Numbered from the stretch's first letter, positions 9,786-17,812 are shown. The stretch is 64,000 bases of DNA from Lachnospiraceae bacterium (GCA_902363555.1 CABJAM010000013.1:1-64000), one strand, 5' to 3'. A program made the numbers and translations. Notes: generated by a model from the letters alone, not told the origin.

Positions 9786-10706
9786 TTATACCCATTCGCT
9801 GATCTTATTTTTCGGAAGCGTTTTGCCAAATTTCTCTTTGATCACTGTATTTGTATAGTTCGCCTGATCCGCCATCTGCTTAACAAATAATGGCATATCT
9901 ACCACATCCACAACCTTTCTCAACTGCTCCAACCCCCTTGCGCAGGCGGCATCTCTTTCTTCAATGGAAGCAAAGGCCCCCTGATCGCCGCCGTGATCAA
10001 GCAGGTCGCCCATATAAAAACCGATGGAATATGCGAAGCTGCCGAAGTTGATAATATGAGAAATATTCTGAAGGCTTTCAGGAAGGCCCTTAAATTCGGT
10101 CTGCCCTGGTTTAAACATATCGCCATCTTTATGAACCTCTCTCGGCGCACAGTTTGGATCAATGATAAAGTCTTCCTTCTGTCCGGCAATGGCATAGGAA
10201 CCATAAGTAACATCCATGAAATTGTTGTATTTTGCAGATTCTTCTTTTCCAAGGCGGGTTTTTGCAAAGCTGGTCACGGTCATCTGATCGATCCATGCGA
10301 TAGGCACCTTTGTCTCATCAAAGAAATCACCCACTAAAGCGCCCAGTGTTAATTCCGATGTGCCGTGCCCAGTGACATAGATCTGACGTTTGAAGCCCTG
10401 GCTTAATAGTGAATAAACAATCGCTTTCAGATACTCATATCCGTCATGGACGCTCATGCGCACGGTTCCCCGTCCGGTTGCACAGGAACCATTATAAAAG
10501 TACTTCAGCCCATCGAGTACCAGACCGTCCACCTTCTCTGCCATGGCCATAGCCATTCCAAGAGGTCCTACATATTCGATTTCCAGCGGGCATCTGCCGT
10601 GCATTTCGGTTGGACCTACCGGGATGAAGATGATATCATTTCTATCCAGATATTCTTCCACCTCAAAGTTGCTCAGTTTTGATAAGATTCTTGTACGCAT
10701 TTCCAT
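9786..10706 (-). CDS. Creatininase family protein
   Basis: A 306-residue cytoplasmic protein of the creatininase/MftE superfamily, binuclear-metal amidohydrolases acting on cyclic amides or on peptides. The signature is present but altered: GPTEMHG (about residues 31-37) replaces the usual GxxExHGPHLP, and VTGHG (about 115-119) replaces NGHGGN. The Glu, the first His and the central His are conserved, while the Asn residues are not, so the substrate may be unusual. It is the first gene of an ABC-importer operon, which suggests it processes the imported solute or a close derivative. GGGAGG lies before the ATG. Family call good, reaction unknown. Confidence 0.8.
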   Translation of the reverse strand: MEMRTRILSKLSNFEVEEYLDRNDIIFIPVGPTEMHGRCPLEIEYVGPLGMAMAMAEKVDGLVLDGLKYFYNGSCATGRGTVRMSVHDGYEYLKAIVYSLLSQGFKRQIYVTGHGTSELTLGALVGDFFDETKVPIAWIDQMTVTSFAKTRLGKEESAKYNNFMDVTYGSYAIAGQKEDFIIDPNCAPREVHKDGDMFKPGQTEFKGLPESLQNISHIINFGSFAYSIGFYMGDLLDHGGDQGAFASIEERDAACARGLEQLRKVVDVVDMPLFVKQMADQANYTNTVIKEKFGKTLPKNKISEWV

Positions 10707-10980
10707 AATGCTTACCTCCCAATATTATTTTCGTTCTGCTTTTGTACAGTCCAGACAAGCTGAACTGTTACATGCTTTTTGCAGCGGCCATATCTTATAG
10801 TGGCATGGCCCCTTTATTTTCGTTCGACGCTTTTGTCTCGCATCAACGAACAAGCTGAGTATATCGCATGTAAAACCACGCGCATATCGCCAGAATTTTA
10901 TATTTTACACGCATCAAAAAAATTGCGTATTTTAAAAATATGGATATTTTTATACTCAAGTGGCATTTCTCTGTCTGCTG
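10707..10980. other. Intergenic region upstream of the creatininase operon, no gene
   Basis: This non-coding DNA must contain the promoter of the minus-strand operon starting at 10706, but I could not find a convincing -35/-10 pair. It contains one degenerate copy of the short GTAAC-type hairpin family (10743-10772). It also contains a GTTCG...CGAAC inverted pair around 10822-10852 that could be an operator. Confidence 0.4.
10743..10772. repeat. GTAAC-family hairpin, degenerate copy
   Basis: TGTACAGT and ACTGTTACA face each other around a 13-nt loop with one bulge. It matches the arm and loop layout of the better copies elsewhere in the window (for example 52005-52033). Confidence 0.5.
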
Positions 10981-11110
10981 CTGCGGGCTGCCACTGGCTA
11001 CCGCGTGCTGCTGCGGGCAGTTGCGGGCTGCTGCGGGCAGTTGCGGGCTGCTGCGGGCAGTTGCGGGCTGCTGCGGGCTGCCGCTGGCTTCTGCGAGCTG
11101 CCGCTGGCCA
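10981..11110. repeat. GC-rich 20-bp tandem repeat (minisatellite)
   Basis: Three perfect 20-bp units, CTGCGGGCAGTTGCGGGCTG, occupy 11011-11070. They are flanked by diverged units at 10981-11000, 11071-11090 and 11091-11110, plus a half unit at 11001. Each unit is itself two near-identical 10-mers. The array is open in several frames on both strands and gives Gln/Pro/Ala- or Cys/Gly-rich translations without ribosome-binding sites, so I treat it as non-coding. Confidence 0.9.
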
Positions 11111-11202
11111 GTTATTAATTTTTCCTGACGAATCATCTGCCGCCGTCAGAAAAAAGTTTTCTAAATATCAGGTTTTTTTACAATCTTTTTTTGCTCTTTA
11201 TA

Positions 11203-11231
11203 TTGAAATAAAAGTGAAAACATAATAGAAT
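11203..11231 (+). promoter_or_regulatory. Sigma-A promoter for the MBOAT operon
   Basis: TTGAAA (11203-11208), a 17-nt spacer and TAGAAT (11226-11231) point toward the acyltransferase gene. Transcription would start near 11238, giving a leader of about 87 nt. Confidence 0.6.
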
Positions 11232-11261
11232 AGAGAGTAACTACGACTTTGACAAAAATAT

Positions 11262-11282
11262 CTTCCCCTGGGAAGTTTTTTT
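11262..11282 (+). terminator. Leader hairpin with T-run (possible attenuator)
   Basis: CTTCCC and GGGAAG pair around a 2-nt loop and are followed by seven T. This is a compact intrinsic-terminator shape placed between the promoter and the start codon of the MBOAT gene, so it may attenuate the operon. Confidence 0.5.
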
Positions 11283-11324
11283 GTTGATTGCAAGATAAAA
11301 TATAACATTAGGAGCGATTTACTT

Positions 11325-12755
11325 ATGGTATTCTCAAGCTTATTTTTCGTCTATTTCTTTTTGGCGCTAAACCTGTTTATTTATTCAAGGACCCACAAGA
11401 TCACATCTAAAAATATTGTGATGCTGGTGTTCTCACTGATCTTTTACTCCTGGGGCGGACCCAAATATTTACTGCTGCTCATCGGCATGACCTTTATCAG
11501 TTGGATTACCGCACTTGGAATTTACAAATACCGTAATTATAAAAAGTCGATCCTTATTCTTGCATGCGTCCTGTTACTTGGTTTACTTGGAATTTTTAAA
11601 TATTCCGGATTTGTTTTAAGCGGCATCCAGGCCATCACTGGATTCCCTGAATCAATCCCCAATATTGTGCTCCCGATCGGTATCTCATTTTATACGTTCC
11701 AGCTTTTGTCCTACGTGGTTGACGTCTACCGCGGCGACGTGCGGCCCCAGAAGAAGTTCTGGCTGCTGCTTTTGTACGCCAGCCTGTTCCATCAGTGTAT
11801 TGCCGGACCTATCGTCCGCTATCACGATGTTCAGGAGGAGATCCTCCACAGAAAGGTGCTTTCAAAAGAGGTTGGAAAGGGAATAAAAAGATTCTGTATC
11901 GGTCTTGCCAAAAAAGCCATCCTGGCCAATGGATGTGCGGTTATTGCCGATACTTTTTTAACGTCAGGAGATCTCAAGGCATTGGCGGATGTGCCGGCTA
12001 TGGGGCTCTGGCTCGGTGTTTTGGCCTTTACCCTCCAGATATACCTGGACTTTTCGGCTTATTCGGATATGGCCATCGGTATGGGGCTTATGATCGGCTT
12101 TCATTATAAGGAGAACTTCAACTATCCGTATATGGCCGACTCCGTTACCGAGTTTTGGCGCAGATGGCATATATCCCTGAGCACATTTTTCAGAGATTAT
12201 GTTTATATTCCGCTGGGCGGCAACCGCAAGGGCAAGACGCGGACGATCATTAACCTGTTTATCGTTTGGTTCCTGACCGGTATGTGGCACGGCGCCAGTT
12301 GGAATTATATTTTATGGGGCCTGTATTTCTTCGTATTCCTTGTGATCGAGAAAAACTGGCTGCTGAAGAAATTTCAGTGCCTCCCCCACTTTGTATCACA
12401 CATTTATGCACTGGTTATCATTTACTTCGGATGGATACTCTTCAAGTTTGAGGATCTGGCCGGAGTGGGCATTACATTAAAGGGCATGCTGGGCCTTAAC
12501 GGCAATGGTTTTTCCAATATGCAGGTCAGCCTGGCGTTCAAAAATAATATTTTCTTCCTTATTTTTGTTATTATTGCCTCCACACCGCTGTTAAAAACCA
12601 TCCACACCAAGGTCGTGCAATGGTTCCGCCAGCGCAATGCCATTCCATATATTGTCTATGCCTATGAGATCATCCTGCCGGTTGTGCTGCTGATCCTCTC
12701 AACTATGGCATTGGTGGGCAATAGCTATAACCCGTTCCTTTATTTCCAATTTTAG
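11325..12755 (+). CDS. MBOAT family membrane O-acyltransferase (AlgI/DltB-like)
   Basis: A 476-residue polytopic membrane protein of the MBOAT family. Diagnostic elements are QLLSYVVDVYRG (about residues 124-135), the DFSAYSDMAIG segment (about 242-252), NFNYPYMADSVTEFWRRWHISLS (about 264-286) and the catalytic-His region LTGMWHGASWNYILWG (about 314-329). These enzymes move an acyl group, usually acetyl, across the membrane to a partner that modifies an exopolymer. The next gene, 22 nt downstream, is such a partner. AGGAGCG lies 9 nt before the ATG. The acceptor polymer is not evident. Confidence 0.93.
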   Translation: MVFSSLFFVYFFLALNLFIYSRTHKITSKNIVMLVFSLIFYSWGGPKYLLLLIGMTFISWITALGIYKYRNYKKSILILACVLLLGLLGIFKYSGFVLSGIQAITGFPESIPNIVLPIGISFYTFQLLSYVVDVYRGDVRPQKKFWLLLLYASLFHQCIAGPIVRYHDVQEEILHRKVLSKEVGKGIKRFCIGLAKKAILANGCAVIADTFLTSGDLKALADVPAMGLWLGVLAFTLQIYLDFSAYSDMAIGMGLMIGFHYKENFNYPYMADSVTEFWRRWHISLSTFFRDYVYIPLGGNRKGKTRTIINLFIVWFLTGMWHGASWNYILWGLYFFVFLVIEKNWLLKKFQCLPHFVSHIYALVIIYFGWILFKFEDLAGVGITLKGMLGLNGNGFSNMQVSLAFKNNIFFLIFVIIASTPLLKTIHTKVVQWFRQRNAIPYIVYAYEIILPVVLLILSTMALVGNSYNPFLYFQF

Positions 12756-12777
12756 CGAGAAAGACGGTGATTAAATA

Positions 12778-14205
12778 ATGAAGAAATCCACGAACAAAAA
12801 CGAAAAGATCAAGATACAAAAGACGTATCTTGCTTTAAAAATACAGATTTTTTTCTTCGTCCTGCTGATCATCGCGGTCATTGGCCTGCTGATCCCTCTT
12901 CGGCCGAAGGAGTCTACTGTTGAAAAGCGTGAGCTGGAAAAGTTCCCCGCCTTCACAGTGGCCTCCTTCCTGGACGGGAGCTACTTCAATCAGATCTCCA
13001 CATGGTACGCGGATACCTTCCCTTTCCGGGAAACACTGCTGTCCGCCAATTCCAGTATTAAAAATCTGTATGGAATCCAGGGTGAGCAGATTGTTTCCAA
13101 GAGCGGTAAGACCGGCGATGAAATACCCGAGGGTGGCGTGATGGTGACCGACACGGATGAGACAAAAGGCAGCGAGACGAAGGGCTCCGGCGAAACAGCC
13201 GAATCCGGGGAAACAGGCACCGCCCAGACAGAACAGACGGAGACGCAGGAGGAAACACTGCCGGATGGCACGATCCACACCGTTCCGGAGGTTTCCGGCG
13301 ATGTGTATGTGTCCGGCGACCGGGCTTTTGGTATCTACTACTTTGACCGCGAGGGCGCCAATGCCTATATTAATATGATCGACAAGGCACAGAAACGTCT
13401 GGATGGCATTGCCGATGTTTATACGATTCTGGCGCCGACCAGTGTCGGTGTCAGCCTGGATGAAAATGCCCAGGAAAAGATCGGCTCCAGCGACCAGAAA
13501 AAATCCATCGAATATATCTATTCCAACATTAATAATATGAACAGTAAGGTTAAGACGGTGGATATTTTCGATACTCTCAAAAAGCATAACAGCGAGTACA
13601 TTTATTTCCGAACGGACCATCACTGGACCGCTCTGGGCGCTTACTACGCTTACCAGCAGTTTTGTGCGGCAAAGGGGATCACAGCCACACCGATCGATAC
13701 GTATGAGAAGGTGGAATTTCCCAATTTTGTCGGCAGCTTTTACGCCAGCAGCGGCCAGGCCGCTTCCTTAAAGAGTAATCCGGATACGGTCATCGCCTAT
13801 AAGCCAACGAGCACAAATGACATGATGTATGTGGATAAAAATCTCCAGGAAATCCAATGGCGGGTCATTTTCGACGTTTCTGATTACCAGAGCGGCGTTA
13901 AATACAGCACCTTTGTTGCCGGCGATGAGATTTATGCTAAAATTGATAATCCCACACTGACCGACGGCTCGGCCTGTGTCGTTATCAAGGAATCCTATGG
14001 AAATGCGTTTATACCGTTCCTTGTGGATCACTACCAGCATGTATATATCGTCGATTACCGGTACTTTTATAAGTATCCTCAGTATGGCAACAGCGTATAC
14101 CGGCTTGTGACGGAAAATAATGTCAAGGATGTCATTTTTGTCAATAATGCGGATGCGATGACAAATAAGAGCCAGATCAACTCCATGAGTGCAATGTTTG
14201 ATTGA
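12778..14205 (+). CDS. DHHW/AlgX-like SGNH protein, partner of the MBOAT acyltransferase
   Basis: A 475-residue protein with one N-terminal membrane anchor (about residues 21-41) and an extracytoplasmic domain. It contains FRTDHHWTALGAYYAYQQF (about residues 278-296), the DHHW signature of AlgJ/AlgX-like SGNH hydrolase-fold proteins that complete O-acetylation with an MBOAT channel. A Ser/Thr/Glu/Gly-rich low-complexity linker covers about 122-162. The catalytic Ser is probably in VIKESYGNAFIP (about 401-412). It is co-transcribed with the MBOAT gene. The expected role is O-acetylation of a surface or secreted polysaccharide. Confidence 0.9.
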   Translation: MKKSTNKNEKIKIQKTYLALKIQIFFFVLLIIAVIGLLIPLRPKESTVEKRELEKFPAFTVASFLDGSYFNQISTWYADTFPFRETLLSANSSIKNLYGIQGEQIVSKSGKTGDEIPEGGVMVTDTDETKGSETKGSGETAESGETGTAQTEQTETQEETLPDGTIHTVPEVSGDVYVSGDRAFGIYYFDREGANAYINMIDKAQKRLDGIADVYTILAPTSVGVSLDENAQEKIGSSDQKKSIEYIYSNINNMNSKVKTVDIFDTLKKHNSEYIYFRTDHHWTALGAYYAYQQFCAAKGITATPIDTYEKVEFPNFVGSFYASSGQAASLKSNPDTVIAYKPTSTNDMMYVDKNLQEIQWRVIFDVSDYQSGVKYSTFVAGDEIYAKIDNPTLTDGSACVVIKESYGNAFIPFLVDHYQHVYIVDYRYFYKYPQYGNSVYRLVTENNVKDVIFVNNADAMTNKSQINSMSAMFD

Positions 14206-14230
14206 TCGATTTAAATTAAAAAATATAAAA

Positions 14231-14280
14231 GTAAGGCCGGCGGCTCAGTTATTGAGTGCTGGTCTTATTTTTTACTTTTT
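14231..14280 (+). terminator. Rho-independent terminator of the MBOAT/DHHW operon
   Basis: GTAAGGCCGGCGGCTCA and TGAGTGCTGGTCTTA pair with several G-U pairs around a short loop and are followed by a run of six T. It lies about 25 nt after the DHHW stop codon. Confidence 0.85.
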
Positions 14281-14290
14281 AAATGCCTTT

Positions 14291-14353
14291 GTAATTTGTC
14301 AGGGATTTCCGAAGGAAATCCTTGACCTGCTTGTCCATCAGGGCAATTCCTTT
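14291..14353 (-). repeat. Two-hairpin intergenic repeat, copy A (inverted)
   Basis: This is the reverse-oriented copy of a roughly 70-bp element. It has the core GATTTCC-GAA-GGAAATC hairpin flanked by GTCA/TGAC, then a second hairpin TTGTCCATCAGGGCAA. Other copies are at 14428-14497, 14502-14562, 17701-17770 and 28591-28642. Confidence 0.85.
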
Positions 14354-14427
14354 TATAGCAGCAAAAAATTATAAATTACGACATAAAACCACACGAAAAG
14401 CACATACTAATTAAGCATATATAAAAA

Positions 14428-14497
14428 TTATAATAAGAGTTGCCCTGATGGGCAAGCAGGTCAACGATTTCCTTCGGAAATCCCTGACAAATTGTAA
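14428..14497 (+). repeat. Two-hairpin intergenic repeat, copy B
   Basis: The element is complete: TTGCCC-TGAT-GGGCAA, then GTCA-ACG-ATTTCC-TTC-GGAAAT-CCC-TGAC, bounded by AATTATAATAAGAG on the left and AATTGTAATA on the right. It is almost identical to copy C, which begins a few bases later. Confidence 0.9.
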
Positions 14498-14501
14498 TAG
14501 G

Positions 14502-14562
14502 TGTTGCCCTGATGGGCAAGAAGGTCAACGATTTCCTGCGGAAATCCCTGACAAATTGTAAC
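14502..14562 (+). repeat. Two-hairpin intergenic repeat, copy C
   Basis: This is a tandem neighbour of copy B, with the core loop changed from TTC to TGC while both stems stay intact. It ends about 30 nt before the cotJ start codon, so it lies in the operon's promoter/leader region. Confidence 0.9.
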
Positions 14563-14595
14563 TCGATGTTTTACTTTTATGAAAGGAGCATTGCT

Positions 14596-14997
14596 ATGAA
14601 TGATATTGCGATTGCATCCGTACCTGTGCAGGCGTGGGAAAAGCCTTATGATCTGAAGGAAGCACTCTGCCAGGGCACTATTTTTCAAACGCTGAGAAAA
14701 CCTTTTTATACCGAAAGCCAGGATACCCAGGCGGTATTTCAGCCGGAAAATGACTATGAGCGCAAGCTTTTAGAAATCCAGCAGACCGGCTTTTTTATCA
14801 CAGACCTCACCCTCTTTTTAGACACTCATCCGAACCACACCGAGGCGATGGCCATGCGTCAGGAAATGCAGCAAAAGCTTATGACACTCCGTGAGCAGTT
14901 CGCGCAGCAGTTCCACGCACTGGACTGCTTCCAGCCTGGTAACGCAAAGTGTGAAGTTGCACCCTGGGAAGGAGGAACAAAGAATGTGGATTTATGA
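14596..14997 (+). CDS. cotJA-cotJB: CotJA-CotJB fusion, spore coat protein
   Basis: A 133-residue protein combining two small spore-coat polypeptides that are usually separate. Residues about 9-37 (VPVQAWEKPYDLKEALCQG onward) match the CotJA core. Residues about 53-115 match CotJB, with LLEIQQTGFFITDLTLFLDT followed by HP. CotJ proteins form an inner-coat complex during sporulation, with the manganese-catalase-like CotJC encoded next. AAAGGAG lies 9 nt before the ATG. The gene overlaps cotJC by 14 nt. It supports a spore-forming host. No frame disruption is visible between the two parts, so this is a true fusion in this sequence. Confidence 0.85.
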   Translation: MNDIAIASVPVQAWEKPYDLKEALCQGTIFQTLRKPFYTESQDTQAVFQPENDYERKLLEIQQTGFFITDLTLFLDTHPNHTEAMAMRQEMQQKLMTLREQFAQQFHALDCFQPGNAKCEVAPWEGGTKNVDL

Positions 14998-15625
14998 TAA
15001 ACGTCTGGAATACCCTGTAAATATTACAAAAACATGCCCGAAGACAGCCCAGTTGATCATCAGTCAGTACGGCGGTCCGGACGGCGAGCTCTCTGCTTCC
15101 CTGCGGTATTTATCTCAGCGCTACACGATGCCTGATAAAAAGGTGGGCGGCCTGCTCACCGATATCGGTACTGAGGAGCTTGCCCACATGGAGATCATCT
15201 GCGCCATGGTTTACCAACTCACAAAAAATTTAACTATCGCAGAGGTGGAAGCTTCCGGTTTTGCACCCTACTATATCGACCACACTGCGGCTATATGGCC
15301 TCAGTCCGCGGCAGCGCAGCCATTTACAGCCACAGAATTCCAGTCCAAGGGCGACGCCATTGCCGACCTGACAGAGGACCTGGCTGCGGAACAGAAAGCC
15401 CGCACAGTGTACGATAATCTTCTGCGCGTTATCACGGACCCGGAGGTCAGAGATCCGCTGAAGTTCCTCCGCGAGCGGGAGATCGTCCACTTCCAGCGGT
15501 TCGGCGAAGCGCTGGAGAACACAAAGGAGCGGTTAAATTCCTGCAATTACTATTATTTTAATCCAGAATTTGACAAGCAGTTTGTGGAAAGTCCGGACAC
15601 CACCGGTAAAGTGGATATGTTTTAA
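14984..15625 (+). CDS. cotJC: CotJC, spore coat manganese-catalase family protein
   Basis: A 213-residue protein of the manganese catalase family as found in spore coats. The ferritin-like four-helix core is recognisable from the metal-ligand segments TDIGTEELAHMEII (about residues 60-73) and FLREREIVHFQRFGEAL (about 155-171). The N-terminus MWIYDKRLEYPV is typical of CotJC. I chose the ATG at 14984, preceded by GGAAGGAGG, which places the start inside the end of the CotJA-CotJB gene. Longer in-frame starts overlap that gene fully and lack a ribosome-binding site. It probably protects spores from peroxide. Confidence 0.93.
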   Translation: MWIYDKRLEYPVNITKTCPKTAQLIISQYGGPDGELSASLRYLSQRYTMPDKKVGGLLTDIGTEELAHMEIICAMVYQLTKNLTIAEVEASGFAPYYIDHTAAIWPQSAAAQPFTATEFQSKGDAIADLTEDLAAEQKARTVYDNLLRVITDPEVRDPLKFLREREIVHFQRFGEALENTKERLNSCNYYYFNPEFDKQFVESPDTTGKVDMF

Positions 15626-15634
15626 ATGGAATGG

Positions 15635-15667
15635 GCGTAACAGTTCGGTCAGTCTGGACTGTTACGC
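15635..15667. repeat. GTAAC-family hairpin after cotJC
   Basis: GCGTAACAGT and ACTGTTACGC form a perfect 10-bp stem around a 13-nt loop, starting 10 nt after the cotJC stop codon. It is one of the best copies of the family and probably acts on the cotJ mRNA 3' end. Confidence 0.85.
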
Positions 15668-15687
15668 TGTCGATTCCCCAAATAAAG

Positions 15688-15737
15688 CAAAAAATGCCTC
15701 CCTATCCCCGGATAATGTATCAGGAATAGAGAGGTAT
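15688..15737. terminator. Bidirectional hairpin between cotJC and the chemotaxis receptor
   Basis: AATGCCTCCCTAT pairs with ATAGAGAGGTATT around a central loop. It is flanked by AAAAAA on the left and TTTGTAATG on the right, and it separates two convergent genes, so it may end transcription from both sides. Confidence 0.6.
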
Positions 15738-15751
15738 TTGTAATGTTTGTT

Positions 15752-17443
15752 TTAATATTCATAGCCGCCTTTCAGACGGAACTGTCCGGTCAGATCCTTT
15801 AACAACTGAGCCTGGGCCGAAAGCTCCTCGCTGGCCGCGGCGCTTTCCTCGGCTGTGGCTGAATTGTTCTGGATCACACTGGAAATCTGCTCAATCCCCT
15901 GTTCGATCTGTCGAATGGACTCGGCCTGAACTCTGGAAGCCGCTGTGATCTGCTCGATGATTTCATTTGCGATCCGGGCGCTTTCCAGCATAACTTCCAG
16001 GGAATGTGCGGTTTCATCTGCAATATCCGCTCCGCCTTTGACCGCATCCAGAGAATTTTTAATAAGCTTGGCCGTCATTTTGGACGCTTCGGAGGAACGG
16101 CTCGCAAGATTACGGATTTCTGAGGCTACGACAGCGAAGCCTTTTCCAGCATCACCTGCCCGGGCAGCCTCCACTGACGCGTTCAGCGCCAGAAGATTGG
16201 TCTGGAACGAGATATCCTCGATAACCTTAAGGATCTTGCTGATTTCACCGGAGCTGCTTCGGATATTCGTCATAGCGGCAACCATATTCTGCATCCGCCG
16301 GTTGCTCTCGCCGGCTTCAAATGCCACAGCATTTGCTTTCTTGCTCGCCGACTCGGCATGATCGGCATTGGCATTGACCTGAGAGGAAATACTCATAACA
16401 GCAGCGGCCAGCTCCTCGATGGATGCCGCCTGTTCTGCGGCTCCCTGGGAAAGCTCCTGGGCTCCGCAGGATACCTGCTCCGCACCTGAGGCCACCTGAT
16501 CTGACGCCAGATTGATCTGCATGAGCGTACTACTTAATGAAGTAACGATCCCACGCATAGATTCCAGCACGTTACGAAAATCTCCCACATATTGCTCCTC
16601 AACGCCTGTCTGTATATCAAAATTTCCAGACGCCATCTCGCCTAAAAGTGCGCCCTCATCATGTATGATCGTCAGAAGTGACGACGCCATGGTGCGCATA
16701 CTTTCAGCCAGATGCCCAAGCTCATCTCCTGCCGTATAGCTGACCGTAGTTTCGGTCAAACGTCCATGGGCCAGATTTTCCGCAGCCTGCTCAAGCTCTG
16801 AGACCGGCGTTGTAATGGCCCGGGTGATATAATAGCAAAATGCTATACTTACCAAAACACTGCAGGCCCCGAGAACACTCAGCATTACAATAGCCCGGGT
16901 CTGGCTTGCGCGCAGATTGGCAATCAGTTGTTCGCCTTTGATATTCCCATTTTCTATAAGCGTATCCAGCTCCGCCTGAGCAGCCTTTATGGTGGGGATA
17001 TTATTGGCTTCCATGTATTCGGCGGCCTCTTTCGTCTTATTCGCTTCGGCCAGAGACAGGACCGTCTCTCTCATGGGCGCCAGCTTATCCAACTGCGCTT
17101 CCAGCCTGTCTATAATCTCTTTATCCCCTAAAAAATGCTCCCGGAGGATTGGAAGCTGCGCATCAATCGTCATTGCCGATTCCTTGGCTATTTTAATGGC
17201 ATCATTCATCACATCATGTTCCTCATTGGCGATGGTGCGGAATACTGACTTCTGCATCCGTTCAAAATTAGAGTTGATGATGTTGGCAGTTCCCTTTACG
17301 GTAAATGGACCGTCATAAAATACTTCAACCTGATTTCGTATATTTACAAGGTTGACAATGCTGACAGCCGTTCCGCCAGCAAGCAAAATAAGTATGATCA
17401 CATAAGATATAACCAGCTTTTTACCAACTTTAAAATTCTTCAT
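15752..17443 (-). CDS. Methyl-accepting chemotaxis protein
   Basis: A 563-residue transmembrane chemoreceptor. Membrane segments are near residues 12-33 and 190-212 and bracket a four-helix-bundle-type sensor domain. A HAMP domain (about 212-265) and a long coiled-coil signalling domain follow. The kinase-contact hairpin reads EDISFQTNLLALNASVEAAR then AGDAGKGFAVVASEIRNLA (about 375-415). I chose the ATG at 17443, with AAAGGGAGATT just upstream; the frame extends 13 codons further but without a ribosome-binding site. The host is therefore probably motile. Ligand unknown. Confidence 0.95.
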   Translation of the reverse strand: MKNFKVGKKLVISYVIILILLAGGTAVSIVNLVNIRNQVEVFYDGPFTVKGTANIINSNFERMQKSVFRTIANEEHDVMNDAIKIAKESAMTIDAQLPILREHFLGDKEIIDRLEAQLDKLAPMRETVLSLAEANKTKEAAEYMEANNIPTIKAAQAELDTLIENGNIKGEQLIANLRASQTRAIVMLSVLGACSVLVSIAFCYYITRAITTPVSELEQAAENLAHGRLTETTVSYTAGDELGHLAESMRTMASSLLTIIHDEGALLGEMASGNFDIQTGVEEQYVGDFRNVLESMRGIVTSLSSTLMQINLASDQVASGAEQVSCGAQELSQGAAEQAASIEELAAAVMSISSQVNANADHAESASKKANAVAFEAGESNRRMQNMVAAMTNIRSSSGEISKILKVIEDISFQTNLLALNASVEAARAGDAGKGFAVVASEIRNLASRSSEASKMTAKLIKNSLDAVKGGADIADETAHSLEVMLESARIANEIIEQITAASRVQAESIRQIEQGIEQISSVIQNNSATAEESAAASEELSAQAQLLKDLTGQFRLKGGYEY

Positions 17444-17613
17444 AATCTCCCTTTCCCCGAACCTGACCGTTTCCCGCGGCATTCCTTTGCATTCAATATA
17501 AAATAATGTGAAGTTTATTGTTCACATTCATAGTTATTGTTTTAAGTATAACAAATAATAATGTAAATAGCAATCATTGCTTAAAATTCCGACGCCAGCG
17601 GGGATAACCATTG

Positions 17614-17641
17614 GTAACGGTTCAGAAGAACCAATTGTTAC
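17614..17641. repeat. GTAAC-family hairpin, imperfect
   Basis: GTAACGGTTC faces GAACC-AAT-TGTTAC around a 4-nt loop, with a bulge in the second arm. Confidence 0.55.
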
Positions 17642-17700
17642 AGCAACGGACATGCGCAAAAGAGGTCGGATTTTTACATTAAATCCCCGGAGTTTTTGGG

Positions 17701-17770
17701 TATAATAAGAGTTGCGCTGATGCGCAAGCAGGTCATCGATTTCCTACGGAAATCCATGACAAATTATAAT
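17701..17770 (+). repeat. Two-hairpin intergenic repeat, copy D
   Basis: The first hairpin is TTGCGC-TGAT-GCGCAA where other copies have TTGCCC-TGAT-GGGCAA, so both arms changed together. The core GATTTCC-TAC-GGAAATC is intact. A second partial copy containing only the first hairpin follows at 17766-17797, directly before the ribosome-binding site of the VOC gene. Confidence 0.88.
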
Positions 17771-17812
17771 AAGAGTTGCGCTGATGCGCCAAATTAAAAA
17801 GGAGGGCCACAT

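Larger units (their letters stand above)
17444..17812. other. Intergenic region with two repeat types, no gene
   Basis: The left part must hold the promoter of the minus-strand chemoreceptor; AT-rich DNA at 17497-17575 is the likely place. The right part carries one GTAAC-family hairpin and one and a half copies of the two-hairpin repeat. No coding signal is seen. Confidence 0.5.

Noticed and set aside
10843..11136. Open frames on both strands over the GC-rich minisatellite, giving Gln/Pro/Ala- or Cys/Gly-rich proteins
   Set aside because: They exist only because the 20-bp repeat lacks stop codons; no ribosome-binding site, no recognised family and composition set by the repeat.
14291..14562. 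Repeats before cotJ considered as a CRISPR array
   Set aside because: The units are palindromic two-hairpin elements in both orientations, copies B and C abut without regular unique spacers, and no cas genes are near.
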